A program made the translations under genes and the position numbers. Below are positions 13,045 to 25,561 of a stretch of DNA of 64,000 nt, in pieces; position 1 is the first letter of the stretch, and each line of letters starts with the position of its first letter. The DNA is from Neolentinus lepideus HHB14362 ss-1 (lineage: Eukaryota; Basidiomycota; Agaricomycetes; Gloeophyllales; Gloeophyllaceae), in assembly GCA_001632425.1 (NCBI GenBank), contig KV425570.1:1-64000 (forward strand), in the 5' to 3' direction. The notes beneath the pieces are model-generated. The model saw only the letters and a list, made by a program, of their open reading frames with translations. It did no database searches and was not told the origin of the DNA.

Positions 13045-15319
13045 ATGACTATCGTGCTAACGCCATACTGGTCCAATGGTGTCCAGAAGCTGAGGGCGAT
13101 GTTGCAGCGTGAGCACTTTCTTTTCTCTCGGCGCTCTGCCAACTTCCATCGCTCGCTTGGCAATGCAGCCCCTCCTAAACCGCCCAAGGGACTCGCCCCT
13201 ACTATTCTCGACGACGAAACCCACTACACGAGATGTCTGGCGCAGTTGCGCTCAAAAGACAAACCTCTCGAAAAGTATATATACCTTACCCAGCTCAAGG
13301 ATCATGACCACCATATGTTCTATAAGTTGTGTCTGAACAATATGGCCGTGCGTTGTTGATGCCACTTTCATCGAGAACTTCTCAGATTTGATAAGCGATG
13401 TTTGCTCGCCAGGAAATAACACCACTAATCTATACACCTACCGTCGGTGATGCCTGCATTCAATACTCGCATATCTATCGGAAACCCGATGGTTTGGTGA
13501 GTAAATTTCTTCGGGCTTAGACCCAAGAGCTGCGCTCACGATGTTTAATAGTACCTGTCGTACAAGGACAAGGGTCACCTTGGCAAAATCATACACAACT
13601 GGCCACGTCTCGATGAAGCTCGTATTTCTGTGGTGACAGATGGTACGCCTGTGCTTGTTCTTGAGAAACGACCTCTTATAACCGTCTACCGCCTAGGATC
13701 GCGAATTTTGGGTCTCGGTGATCTTGGTATTAATGGGATGCCGATTGCTATTGGCAAACTCTCTTTATACGTTGCTGGCGCTGGGTGAGTCGTCTGGCAC
13801 AAAGTTGACCACCCTTTAGCTTAACGGCATGTCCTAGTATCCGACCCTCCTCCACTGTTCCCATCGTCCTAGATTTGGGGACCAATAATCAGGCTTTCCT
13901 GGATGACCCTCTTTATTTGGGTCTGCGTCAGAAACGTATTTCCGATGTAGAGATGAATGCGTTTATGGATGAGTTCATGCACGAGATCTCCCACGCCTTC
14001 CCTAAGCTCCTGGTCCAGTTCGAGGTAAACGTAGCCATGTCAAACAATAGTCAATCGGACTGAATGCTTTGATTCCCGTGTTCTAGGATTTCTCAACGGA
14101 CCATGCCTTCGCATATTTGGAGCGTTTCCGCAACAAATACCCCGTTTTCAATGATGACATCCAAGGCACGGGTGCTGTCGTGCTATCCGGTTTCCTCAAC
14201 GCCGCGAAGCTCTCTTCCGCTGCGTCTGGCCAGCCCTTATCGTCCCACCGCATCCTTTTCTTGGGTGCGGGTTCTGCAGGTGTCGGTGTCGCGATGCAGC
14301 TCGTGAGCTTCTTCAAGCTCCAGGGCCTATCTGAGGAAGAGGCCCGGGACCGGATTTCGCTCGTCGACTCCCAGGGTCTGATCTACGACGCTCGCGGACC
14401 TATGGCTGAGCATAAGAAATGTGAGCTCCCGTGATCTCGTTTGCGCAATTCAATGCACTGTTCTTACGTGTCATGCTGCCGTGCTAGATTTCTCTCGCCG
14501 GGATTATGCCGGTCCTCCCCTGACCAATCTCGTCGAAATCATCGAGCACGTGAGGCCGACGGCCCTGCTCGGTCTTTCCACGATCAAGGTCAGTCGTCTC
14601 CTCAGGGCGTCTGTGAGCGTTTCGTACTGATTATGGCTGCGGATGTAGGGAGCGTTCAACCAGCAAGTCGTCGAAGCGATGGCGGAGCTGAATCCCCGTC
14701 CGATTATTTTCCCCTTGTCTAACCCTGTCCGGCTTTCAGAATGTGAATTTCACGAAGCCGTTACGTGGACGAAGGGACAGGTCATTTTTGCTTCTGGCTC
14801 GCCTTTTCCTGTCCAAGAATATGAAGGCCGGATGCACTACCCCGGGCAAGGCAACAACATGTACATCTTTCCTGGTCAGTACTTACTGAATACTATATGA
14901 TCGATAACGTGGCATTGGACCTACGGATCTTGTCCCTACTACTCATTCCTATCTATTCTTGCCGGTACTAACTATGCTCGATAACAGGACTGGGTTTGGG
15001 CGCTATCCTCTCACGAGTTTCCACGGTCACCGATAGCATGGTCGAAGCATCTTCCCTAGGTCTCGCGGATTCTCTTACGCCGGAAGAGCGTGAATTGGAC
15101 ATGATCTATCCTCGCGTCGAACGTATCCGGGATATCAGCAATCATATTGCATGCACGGTCATCCGGGCGGCACAGAAAGCGGTAGGTTGGATCCAGCCTG
15201 TTGTAGGGCATGGAACTAAATTGTCTGGACCATAGGGTGTCGATCGCAATACTGATCTTCGCCGTATGAACGATACTCAACTCAGCGACTTCGTCAAGAG
15301 CAGGATGTGGAATCCTTAA
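13045..15319 (+). CDS. Malic enzyme (malate dehydrogenase, decarboxylating)
   Basis: Oxidative decarboxylation of malate to pyruvate with NAD(P)+. The spliced product is roughly 530 residues in about ten exons. Visible malic-enzyme motifs are [30 protein letters not shown] with the catalytic tyrosine, [20 protein letters not shown] with the catalytic lysine, [23 protein letters not shown] with metal-binding acids, the NAD(P) loop [12 protein letters not shown], and IFPLSNP. The last residues are FVKSRMWNP with TAA at 15317-15319. The 5' end is uncertain: the first exon at 13045 is weak, and the usual N-terminal NKG...GLLPP segment is not clearly visible. The real start could be upstream, or the N-terminus could be shortened. 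It is convergent with the ABC transporter, 254 bp away. Cofactor choice is not resolved. Confidence 0.87.
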
Positions 15320-15573
15320 GAGGTTGCGGCATCTATTCGACTTCGATTTATTTCTTCTTCTTCTTGTAGAGGCTGCATATGTTGTACATCTATACTTTCC
15401 TTTACTTTTTGGATTATCGAGGATCTGACCGGGATAATATATGTATTTCTTAATCGCTGTCCGAAGACCCAGAAGACGTGCAACGGTTCATACGCGCAGT
15501 TGCTAGACTCTAATCCATCTCAAACATATTCAATGTGTCATAATATGTGGACAGTGCAATGTACATAATATGC

Positions 15574-18500
15574 TCACAACCCAGCAAGCTTTTTGAGCAT
15601 CGAGAATTCATTCTTCCCAGTAGCCTTACAAAGACCGTGGAATCTGGAAGATGAGTCCGCTAGCAACGTGGTGGGCGTGTCAAACTCCACGATGCGACCT
15701 TCCTCGAGCAGCATGACCTAGTGATTCTCCTAAGAGCTGATAATAATATAGCTGTCTGGTTACTCACCCTGTCATAGTCAATTACAGTTCGGAGCCTATG
15801 TGCTATGGTGAGAATAGTGCTGTCCGCGAACTCGCTGTGAAGATGATTAACACATGGTAAACATGGGGTTATGGACAGTAGCTCTTACTGTCGTATTGTC
15901 TTGCTAATGAGTTCGTCGGTGGCGTAGTCGACACTGTAAATAACGATGAGCACAAGTTTAAACTTTGGCACCATTCTACTGACCTGGCAGTCGCCTGTAC
16001 ATGATAGTCAGCTCAGCCGTAATACGGAAATGATAAATAACATGTACCTCATCCATGACCAGAACTTTCGAGCGCTTCAGAATGGCACGCGCCATGCACA
16101 GAAGTTGTTTCTCGCTGTTCACGTATCATAATATTCAACCACTCATCGCAAAAACCAAGGGGACAGACATACCCAGTCGAGAAGTTCTCTCCGCCTTCAG
16201 AAACAGGCGAATCAAGATCACGGAAGACATTGACGTTTTCAGTCTCCACGACAGAGTCCCCAGAGGGAATGAGATGTACACGCCGCAGTGCCTCATACTG
16301 AAGGAGGTCAGCTGCCGTACACAGACACAATGACATCTACTTACAATTTGTGCGTCGTCGTATTCACCAAAAACATCAAGGGTTGACCTCAGAGTTCCGC
16401 TCAAAATAGTGGGATCCTCTAAGGAGTTGAATGAGCAATGTGCCAACTGGGGAGAAGGGCGAAACTTACGAGGGATGATTGTCAATCTACTCCGTAAATC
16501 ACTCAAGCCTATTTGAGAGATATCCGTATCATCGATGAGAATTTTTCCCTCCGTAGCTTCGACAAAACGGAAGAATGACAAGGCTAGTGTACTTTTGCCC
16601 GATCCTGTTCGTCCCAAGACTCCGACCTGAGAATGTCGTTTGAGTGGATTGTGCTCTCATTTGCACCGACACTAATCTTACCTTTTCACCAGGGTGTATC
16701 TCAAAGTTGAGATTGTGCAAGACGTTGGGCAGCTCGGGCTGAGATGACATTAATCATGATATATTATACCAAGACAACTATGCTCACCGCATAACGAATG
16801 ACTAGGTTCTCAACCTTGATTGTTCCGGAGGATGGCCAAGATTGGGGTGGACGAGGCTCAATGAACTCCGGAGACTCTCGCTGTAACTCCGAGTATTCTT
16901 TGACGCGCTCTAGAGCGACCTAAGGACAAGGAGCATTGGAGACTACCCAATAATGAAGACAACGGGAGCTTACCATTGATTGCTCTAGACCCACAAATCG
17001 TCTCACCTATGTGAATATGGTCAGACCGAAGTTGGTCTCAGAACTATTAGAGGTCTTTACCAAGAACAAAAGCTGGATAGAAACATCAGCAGCAGCGGGC
17101 GCTGTCAACAGCATGCATGCTCACATCATTTAACACTGTTGATGAAAAAGCAAGAGCAAATCCTGCCAATGATGCATCGATACTAGGCGTGAGGATGGCG
17201 ATAAGCCCGGTGATGCCAACGACAGCGCTGGAGAGTAAGTTGTATCGAGCCGATAGCCATCGATTCACTGGAGTGTAATCGGTCATTGCGAAGCCGTCAG
17301 AGAAGGATCCTTCTTACCTCCCCACATCCAGTAGTACGGATTGGTATTCTGTAACGCCTCAATCGCATGACTGGATAGTATGGGCCAAAACTAGTACTCA
17401 CTGTATCTACGCAGCGCAACATGTCCCTGAGGAACTTTGAGGAAGCGCCAAAGGCTCGGATAATAGTGACGCCAGATATGGTTTCTCCGTAAATCGAGTA
17501 CAATGGAGAACGCGTCACGGAATCTTTACACGAGTTTACAAGTGGCACATAGGACGAGAGAGAGGAACTCACCTAATCGACGCATGTCACGAGAGGTTTG
17601 GCCGTACACCTAGGATACCAACTGAGAAAACAAACAGAATTTTTGCCATTCTCAAACAGACCTTAGCCACTGTAGTGGCAAATCAGCCGTGTGTACTAGA
17701 CAGCACAGAGACTGTTCTTACCATTGAAGTATATCAGCCCCAGGACGAGAGCACTGAGCAAGAAGGGCACGCCACCGACGACGCTGACGGTGATCAAGGT
17801 GGTAATCACGTTCAAACCGTACATAATGCTACGTCCGAAGTTATCCGATAAACTGCTGTCGATCCCTAATAACGGTCCTTGTGAGCGTCAAATGATATTT
17901 CAGCATTATCACTACCTTCGAAATCTTTTCCGAATCGGTTGAGTAGCCGCCCACGAGACACCGTATCGTGGAAACGGATCTGAGCGAACATGACGGCCTC
18001 CAGGAGTCCTGTGTGAGGTCGTCAGAATCATCATTCAGCAGACTGTACTCCTTTCCGACACGCACTCTGGTACAGCACGGTAGACGCATGAATGGACCCG
18101 TGATCTTGATAAACATGAGCGACGATCTGATGGAGGAGGGAGAAAGACACGCACATAGCACGAACCACCTCACAGTCGTCAAGATCAGACCTACAGAACG
18201 ACTTCAGAGCCTGACAATTATCGGCACGCGACCACATTCTTACCAGCTGCCGTTATCTGTGATGTTGTTTAGCCTAACTTGTGTAGCAATGTCCGTTCAC
18301 TTACCGCAGCGTACACACTGATGTAGAAGACAGGACTGCGCATCTCTTCCCCGGTCTGCGACGCACCGGACCAGATCCTGAACTAAGGACATCAGATCGT
18401 GTAAATGTGGGCGGAGGCACACGCACTTTAACCAGCCGTTCTCGAACACGGGACTAAGGGTAGCGAGTAGTAAAGCAAGGCCAAACAACAGCCAATACCA

Positions 18501-21500
18501 ATAGTCGCCACAGGCTTTCACGTATGTTAGCCAGATGTCCTTGCCGATTCTGCCTATATTACACTTTCTTGAGTAGCACTCAACGGACTGGACAGGAATG
18601 TGCTAACCAACGGCCCTTTTCTCCTCTTCGACAAGCTTCCTAGGGCTTTTCTTCCTTTCTGCCTTGACTTCCGAGTCAGCGTTCGTAGCGACAGTAGAGC
18701 TTGTTTCGGAGTTCATCTCGGTTGCAGAACTAGACTGTGGTTGCAGTTCCTCCACTTCTTCGATAGTGGCCACAGGTGCCTCTTCCCTTTCATCTGCTGT
18801 ATCCGCCGAGTTAGACTGGATGAGTGTGTTAAGCACATCGGAGGTCCTGAAGTTCTCGTAGCTCCCTTGGAACTGGACACGACCGTTATCCAAGGCAACA
18901 ACATAACTGGCACCCGGGGCACAAAGTTGCACGTGGTGTGATACGAGGATGATAGTGCGTCCCCGCATCAAGTCGCCCTTCAAACATTCATTGTACAAGT
19001 GATGCGCGGTGTGGGCATCGACTATCATCTATCGCCTTAGTTCCACAGTGGCTAAGAGATTGTGGACAACTGACCAGCGGAAAGAACGTCGTCCAACAGG
19101 AGGATGGAAGCACGCGAATAGACGGCGCGAGCGAGCGACACTGGGAAAGTTACAGCGGGGATCAAAACATCCAGTGCAAGTTCTTCTCACCTCGAGCCTT
19201 CTGACCGCCAGACAGGTTGACCTGAAAGCCGTGTCAGTATACGATTCGTTGACCTGACTGAATAGCTTACTCCACGTTCTCCGATTTCAGACTCGTCACC
19301 GTCTTCGAGGATCCTTAAGTCGCTCACAAGAGCACAGACCTGGCTCACGATCAGGCAGGTGCACAACGAAGAAACGCATCTCTGACGTACCTCAAGAGTC
19401 CTTTGATACCGTTCTTCGACGTAAGGAAGGTTGAAAAGAATGTTATCTACAGATCAGTTCTGTTAACAGTGCTTTTCAGCCACAGTACTCAGTCTTGCCT
19501 TTGATGGATGCATTCCGAAGCCAAGCAGACTGTGTAATATAAGCGTCTTCTCTCAACCAAACAGTCCAGAACCCGCGCTCACCTGCGGAACATATGCGCA
19601 AACTCCAGGAACAACCCATTTTTCGTCCTTAGGGACAACGCCGGTGAAAGAGGCAAGAGCATCCGGTCGTGAGCGCGGACTCAGTAACTGTCCAGTCAGG
19701 ACATCCGCCTCGCCGAGCAATGCTAGCACAATGACAGTTAGAGAGATTGAAAGTCTATTGGCTCAAGTTATTACCAAGCAACAGTAAGGTCTTGCCCGAT
19801 CCTAGTTTGCCGCAAATAAGGGACAGTTCGCCAACTGGAAAGTTAAGACTCAAGTCTGTCAGGACAAATTTCTGTTTGGGTGTAGCGGCCACTGATGGTG
19901 GGCGACTTGCGCGCGAGCGATCCTGAGGCCAAGTTACCGTTGCAGACTGCAAGGCAATCATATAACTCTCGGTCTCGAGAGGGGGCACGGGGGCAACCTC
20001 AGCGCCATTGAGATATTTCTCGATACGACGGAGAGACACAGCACTCTGAAGGCCAAGGCAATTCTGTGAATAACATCTCATAAAGGCAACGAATGTCCAA
20101 AATCACCTGTAACATGTTAATCAAGGTCTCTGGGAGTGCATTCAGGGCGAACTTCATTTCGGTGAAGACTACAGAGTGGGTCCAAGGCTGTTCCGGGCAG
20201 TCAACAGTGAAACACTTACTGGTGATCTACAATAACCATGAGCAAGAACGAGCTTTCCGGAGGGTATCACAGTACTACGCACCGATGTGAAAGCAATGGA
20301 CGGTGTTAATGTCTGATGCCGGATGACAGTAAAATGCCAGAACGAGACTAATGTCACCAAGATCGGGGAACCATTCCTGCAACATGGTATGAGATGCTTA
20401 GCTAGAGTGACGAGCTTCAGTCCTTACCAGATAGCGTTGAAAAGGGTCTATAGCGGAGGTGGTAGTAAGCATGATGGTCTCCGAAGTAGTATGATATGCC
20501 GTGACCTCTATCGTGTAGTTCAGCTTCTGATACTTCAACTCTTTCGCCCGAATCCTCATTACCCGGTCTTCAAAGCTCCGCTCCCAAGCCATGAACTGTT
20601 TTCCAGGTAAATCGGATCTCCCCTTTTATGCTAAGCAACAAACAGCTTACCTTCAGCATGCGAATCGCGCCCAGAATCTAGAGTTCCGAGGGATGTTAGA
20701 TCATCGCTAATCAGCAAAATGGACTTCTCGTACCTCATTCATGAGGGCCACACGTTCATCACGAGCTTTCATGAGGTTATCTTGCGCATGCACAACAACT
20801 TTCCCAGCGAAGTGGTTCATGGGAAGGAACAAGCAAGTGACCGCCAGGCCGACGAAGCACGACGCGCCCAGAAGACTGTACAGGAACATCGTCCCAATAA
20901 TGATCTCGATCGGGGAGTCTCAGGAGAAATTTCAATTTCGTCATGGTTGAACACGACGGACAGATCTTACCTATCAAAGTGAACAAGTGCCATGCGAATT
21001 CGCTGACACGGTCAACATCGGTCGTCATGAGGGTCATAATTTGCGCCTTGCTCGAGAATTCGGCTTCTTCTTCGTCCTTCTTGTCACCTTCGACGGCACC
21101 ATTTTCAGTCGTGCCATTGGCAGCTGCGTCAGGTTTCTTGGCGTCGCTGGCAGGAGTAGATCCAGAAGAAGATACAACGTCCTTCCTTATCAAGGTCTTC
21201 GCGAACAGGATGGAGTTTAGCTGAATACGCAGGCGCACTTGCATCGTAGTTGTCGAGATAGACCAAAGTTGACCAGTAACTTAACGGAGGTCTCAGCACA
21301 CTATAATATTGCATTCATAATAAATCAGACATACGCAAATAGGTGATACAGTTCACGAAGAACAGTCCTGCGCAGTACGCAAAGCCCCACGATCTGTCGT
21401 TCCGCTCTGGGTCCACTTCCAAGTAGTTCACAAGCCTTCTCAAGAAGAATGCAGGTGCATAGAACAAGCACGCCGCAACAGCAGCCAGGACGGTTTGCAC

Positions 21501-22564
21501 CACGAGTATGTGCGAATTGACCCGAAACAGGCGCCAGCCAAGCTCCCATCCTGAGCCTGGCTTCGGCGTCCACTTGCCAATGCGCAACCTGACGGTGCGC
21601 AAGGTACGCTGCATCGTCCTGAATATGCTCGTGGCGCGCATGTCGGCTGGGACAATCGGTAGGTCGCCGATGTCTAAACTTTCAGCGATATTGCCGAGCA
21701 TGACGACCTTCGTGGTGTATGAGAACAGTAGGGTGTCCCACACGGACGCGCCTATGAATTGTTCAGAACATATTTAAATCGGGAAAATGAAGTCTCATGG
21801 GCGTACCGACTATACCGCAAACATTGTCTTCATAACGAGACGTGATCGCTTCTACGACTTTCTCCGAGTAGATACTTTCTGGTGGATAGTGCAAAGGAGG
21901 TCCACACGGCATAGTGATAGAGTTCACGCAGGAAGCGATATACAGGACGAGAGTAGTGTACCAGAGACCTAGCCCGGAGTTCCCAGAGAGTGAGGACGTC
22001 CCAACCGGTGGTGGATTGGAAGGAAGCATCGCCGTTGCACCTAAGAGTGCAGCAGCCAGAGTAGTCAACACCGAGAGATGCAGTATGAACTTCAAGTGGG
22101 AGGAGACGTTGTTCTTATTGACCGAGCACACCGCCAGGACACAGCAGTACAGAGCAAAGACAACACGCAAGGACGAGATAATCACATCTTGAGACTTCTC
22201 TGTTGTAACAGCAAAGCCGAGCCCGACAGCCTCCACAGCAAGAACAACGGCCAGTAAAAGGGACAGCACCAGCTTCCTCAGCCGCATCTGTCGTGTTTTC
22301 AGTACCTCTAGTATGCTCATCGACACTAGTGCACCGCACCTTGTTCCAAAACCCTTGCTCATCGACCGGATATCCGTCGATGATATCCTCCGGTTTGGTA
22401 ACGTTGAATGGATCAGACTCTAGTTCCCCCTCTCCTTGAGGACACACTGGGAGACGGATCTGACCTTCCTTATAGTCGCCTGCGCCATAGTACCAGAGAA
22501 ATCCAAGACTACCAACTGTCGCTGCTGCCAGAGCGACAGCCACCTGAAGCTGGAACCGTAGCAT
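15574..22564 (-). CDS. ABCC-type (MRP/Ycf1-like) full ABC transporter
   Basis: A large two-half exporter with an extra hydrophobic N-terminal region, of the family that pumps glutathione conjugates, metals or metabolites into the vacuole or out of the cell. It starts at ATG 22562-22564 (MLRFQLQVAVALAAATVGS) and ends at TGA 15574-15576. Order: N-terminal membrane segments, TMD1, NBD1 (Walker A GKLGSGKT, signature LSGGQKA, Walker B ILLLDDVLSAVD), an acidic Ser/Glu-rich linker of about 70 residues, TMD2, NBD2 (Walker A GRTGSGKST, signature FSTGEKQ, Walker B VLVMDEATASVD). NBD1 has Asp where NBD2 has the catalytic Glu, the normal ABCC asymmetry, so NBD2 is the likely hydrolytic site. Many introns of about 50 nt interrupt it, and two exons are minute (20220-20226 and 15984-15994). 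I found no frameshift or stop. Its start is divergent from the primase gene. The substrate is unknown; a link to the polyketide locus 24 kb away is speculative. Confidence 0.9.
15984..15994 (-). other. 11-nt microexon in the ABC transporter
   Basis: Minus-strand GCGACTGCCAG between introns of 53 nt (15995-16047) and 50 nt (15934-15983). It joins VLVMDE to SVDYATDE, completing the Walker B/D-loop of NBD2. Confidence 0.75.
20220..20226 (-). other. 7-nt microexon in the ABC transporter
   Basis: Minus-strand ATCACCA, bounded by ttgtag and gtaagt. It splits an otherwise 140-nt intron and restores the TMD1 sequence FTSITIFTEMKFALN, which matches the conserved NEMK-type motif of ABCC proteins. Confidence 0.65.
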
Positions 22565-22954
22565 CGTCTCGATGAGAGAAGCGAACACTAGATGCTCAAC
22601 GTTCAAGGCTCAGCAACAAATATTCTTTATCTCTCCGGCGGCACCGAATGGCGAGTCACTGATAGGCAGGAACTAATTTGGTAAACACCACGTGGCTGCA
22701 CTGGCAAGGAAGATCGCTCACCTTCTCCTCTACCACTGGCCCGATCGAAGGATATGTAGAGAGAATAGTGATACTTAGAATCCGCGATAGGGATTGTACA
22801 TAACTCCGAAACAAGAGTTTCAAGCTGGCTGCAACAGACGTGACGTGACCTGCGCACTATAAATCGCGTCGCGTCGCGTCACGTCGCGTTTGTCACATCA
22901 CACTCGTTTCTCTTCGACGCGCCCCCTTAGACTTCACAAGCTCAGCTGAACACA
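22565..22954. promoter_or_regulatory. Divergent promoter with MCB-like boxes (ABC transporter / primase)
   Basis: The 390 bp between the ABCC and primase start codons. A TATA box lies at 22858-22864. Just after it comes a tandem of the pentamer cgcgt at 22865-22869, 22870-22874, 22875-22879 and 22885-22889, with an acgcg at 22917-22921. ACGCG(T) is the core of the MluI cell-cycle box bound by MBF in fungi, which drives DNA-replication genes at G1/S. The clustering near the primase start fits that role. Binding is inferred. Confidence 0.55.
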
Positions 22955-24480
22955 ATGGCCATTACCGAGAACAGTGAATCACCATCTCCAGAACTTATGC
23001 TCGCATTCTACAGAAGGCTTTACCCGTTCAAGTCGATAATGAACTGGCTGAATCATGAACACGTACCGACAAAGCTGTATACCCATCGGGAATTCGCGTT
23101 CACCCTGCAAGGTGATGTATATCTGCGATACAACTCTTTCAACTCTGTGGAGGACTTCAAGAAGCAAGTCTGCACTCTCAACCCTACAAGATTTGAAATT
23201 GGACCAGTCTACACCGCTAGAGTGAGCATGTATTGTCTTCGTCTCTTTACAGCTGTTTCCAAACGCAACTTTGATAGCCACGAGATAAAAGGACCATCAG
23301 GCCAGGTGGTTTCACGCCGCTTCAACGCGAACTCGTCTTCGATATAGATATGACCGACTACGACTCAATCCGAACGTGCTGCTCGGACGCCGGAATCTGC
23401 AAGCGATGCTGGGCGTTTATAACCGCGGCAGTCAAAGTCATGGATAGCGCTATTCGGGACCAATTTGGCTACAAGCACTTGCTATGGGTATACTCTGGGC
23501 GGCGGGGTATCCATTTGTGGATATCAGACAAGGAGGCTATGGAGCTGACCGATGACCAACGGAAGGCCATTGTGTCATGGATAGCTGTCATTACTGGCGG
23601 GAAAGACACACATAAGAAGGTGAACGCCCGGACGGGCTCTCGACCTTTACCTCCTTCGTTGCAGTACGTGGATTCTTGTGTTGAGCTGCCATTCTATACT
23701 CAGTGTGTGTAGAATGGCGCTAGACCCTTTAGCACACTATTTTGGAGACCTAATTCTTAACGATCAAGACTGCTTCGCCAGCCAGGAAGGCTGGGAAGCA
23801 CTCTTGCATCTGGTTCCTGACCGGTCCGTATCGGAGAATCTCGAGAAGCTCTGGACTAAGGACCCCAGTCGCTCCTCAACGCAGAAATGGGACGACTTGA
23901 AGAGGGAAGTGAAAAGGATCGAGAAGGGCAGCGCGCAGCGTGTGCGTAAATATGGTCCTGGTTTATATGATTGGCTGATGAAATGGCACAGTTGGTTATG
24001 CAAGCGGCAATGGAGGATATCATCCTCCAATACACCTATCCTCGCCTCGATGCCGAAGTTTCGAAGCACCGGAACCACTTACTAAAGGCGCCCTTCTGCG
24101 TCCATCCAAAGACAGGTAGGATCTGCGTGCCAGTGGACCCTGAGCATATCGACGAGTTTGATCCGGAGCGGGTGCCTACTGTTGATCAGCTGCTCAAGGA
24201 ATTGGATGAAACGATGGTGCAAGACAGCCCCGAGAATGAGGAGCATCACTTCGGTCGGTGTCACTGCGTTGTTTCTTCTTGGGTCCGCCGTGCTGACGAT
24301 GGTGACTCAGACTGGGAGAGGACGTCATTGAAGCCCTATATTGAAATGTTGGATAGGCATGCCATGGCACTAATGGACGAAGTTCGGCGAACGAAGAGGG
24401 GTGCTGGTATGTTGATTCTTCCGGACCGATCTGGCCTGCCTCGTTCTCAACCACTTGCCGATCTAGACATGACTTGGTGA
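22955..24480 (+). CDS. PRI1: DNA primase small (catalytic) subunit
   Basis: The catalytic subunit of the DNA polymerase alpha-primase complex, which makes RNA primers for replication in the nucleus. About 430 residues in five exons, starting MAITENSESPSPELMLAFYR. Diagnostic segments are SIMNWLNHE, HREFAFTL, ELVFDIDMTDYD with the metal-binding aspartates, CWAFITAA, HLLWVYSGRRGIHLW and YPRLDAEVSKHRNHLLKAPF with CVHPKTGR. An apparent frame change near 23943-23992 is resolved by an intron (gtgcgt to cacag) that joins QR to LVMQAAMED. The last exon runs DWERTSLKPY to the TGA at 24478-24480. The extreme C-terminus after RRTKRG may contain another small intron. It shares a bidirectional promoter with the ABC transporter. 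This is a conserved single-copy housekeeping gene that helps anchor the window as chromosomal. Confidence 0.93.
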
Positions 24481-25561
24481 TTCCATCTACCGTTGTCCTT
24501 TCGTTTCTCGCGCTGTGTCCGTTTGATCTCCCTCCGCTGTACTTCTACTGTATCATGTATTAGTCCACCGCATCCCAACCTCGTGTTGTAAGTGATACTC
24601 ATTGCTACTAACATCTTGACATGTGGTTTTCAGCTTCGTACTGTTTCCAATCTATCGTGCTCGCTTTTTACCTCTATGGCACACCTTCCCTGTCGATAAT
24701 GGTATTCTGTGTCATTTCTGGAATCCCACCACCGAGATCCCCGCACCGTGGCCCAAAAATGTGAACTACAGCACTTTCCTAATCGGGGCTGTGACTAGGC
24801 TTCGCGGCGGTGTTCGCATGTACATACGGTACGGCTGACTATGATTCGGAAGTGCGATGGTCTGTCTATGGCCCGCAGTCCTACCTCCTACCTACTAGTA
24901 TTAGCATAACTTTAGTGCATTAGGAGGACTCCTCGGCATGAGGTCGACAAAAACACTTGTGCTGTAATTTGAATATGGACTCCATGGATTGTCCGACTGC
25001 AGGGACGATCAACTATCAAGTGAGTATTCTGTTAACGCCCGAGAATATCTAATTCTCCTCGAGCTGCTAGATTGGGATTTTGGATACTCGCTTCGCCACT
25101 TGCTGATGGATCGTGAAGGCAGCCTGCTAGTGCTTACGAAAGCCTCTGCATAGTGGGACCTTAGTACAGACTTCTGGTGCGTTGCCCGTATTTTAGATGA
25201 TGCAGTCAGTTGTCCTGTGATAATCAGCACCACATGAAACTTCTCTATGTGGCCATGTTCTTAGTACTAATCCCAAAGCAGCTTTACTGGCGTTTGTGCA
25301 CTTTCCGGACCCGTGTAGCTCGAACGGGAAATCCTTGAAGCTTGCTTTTGCTGAGGCAGACAGAGAACGTCGTCAGCTCCGCATCTGGACCCGCAGGCGC
25401 TCACTACATCGGTCACCATCACCCGCGTGGTATTTATGTTGAGCGCCTTCACAGCGACAGACACGACTTTCGCCTTTTCTGCAATCTTTGAAGCACGTCT
25501 TACCAGGGAGCCTGTCCACGGGCACAGACTGGTTTCAATAATAAATCATGAAGCCATACAC
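24481..25561. other. Gene-free stretch
   Basis: Between the primase stop and the probable start of the DUF6699 gene. Only short frames without recognisable motifs are present. It should hold the primase 3' untranslated region and the promoter of the next gene. Confidence 0.45.

Noticed and set aside
23940..23995. Apparent frameshift in the primase gene
   Set aside because: A normal intron (gtgcgt to cacag) restores the frame and the conserved sequence.
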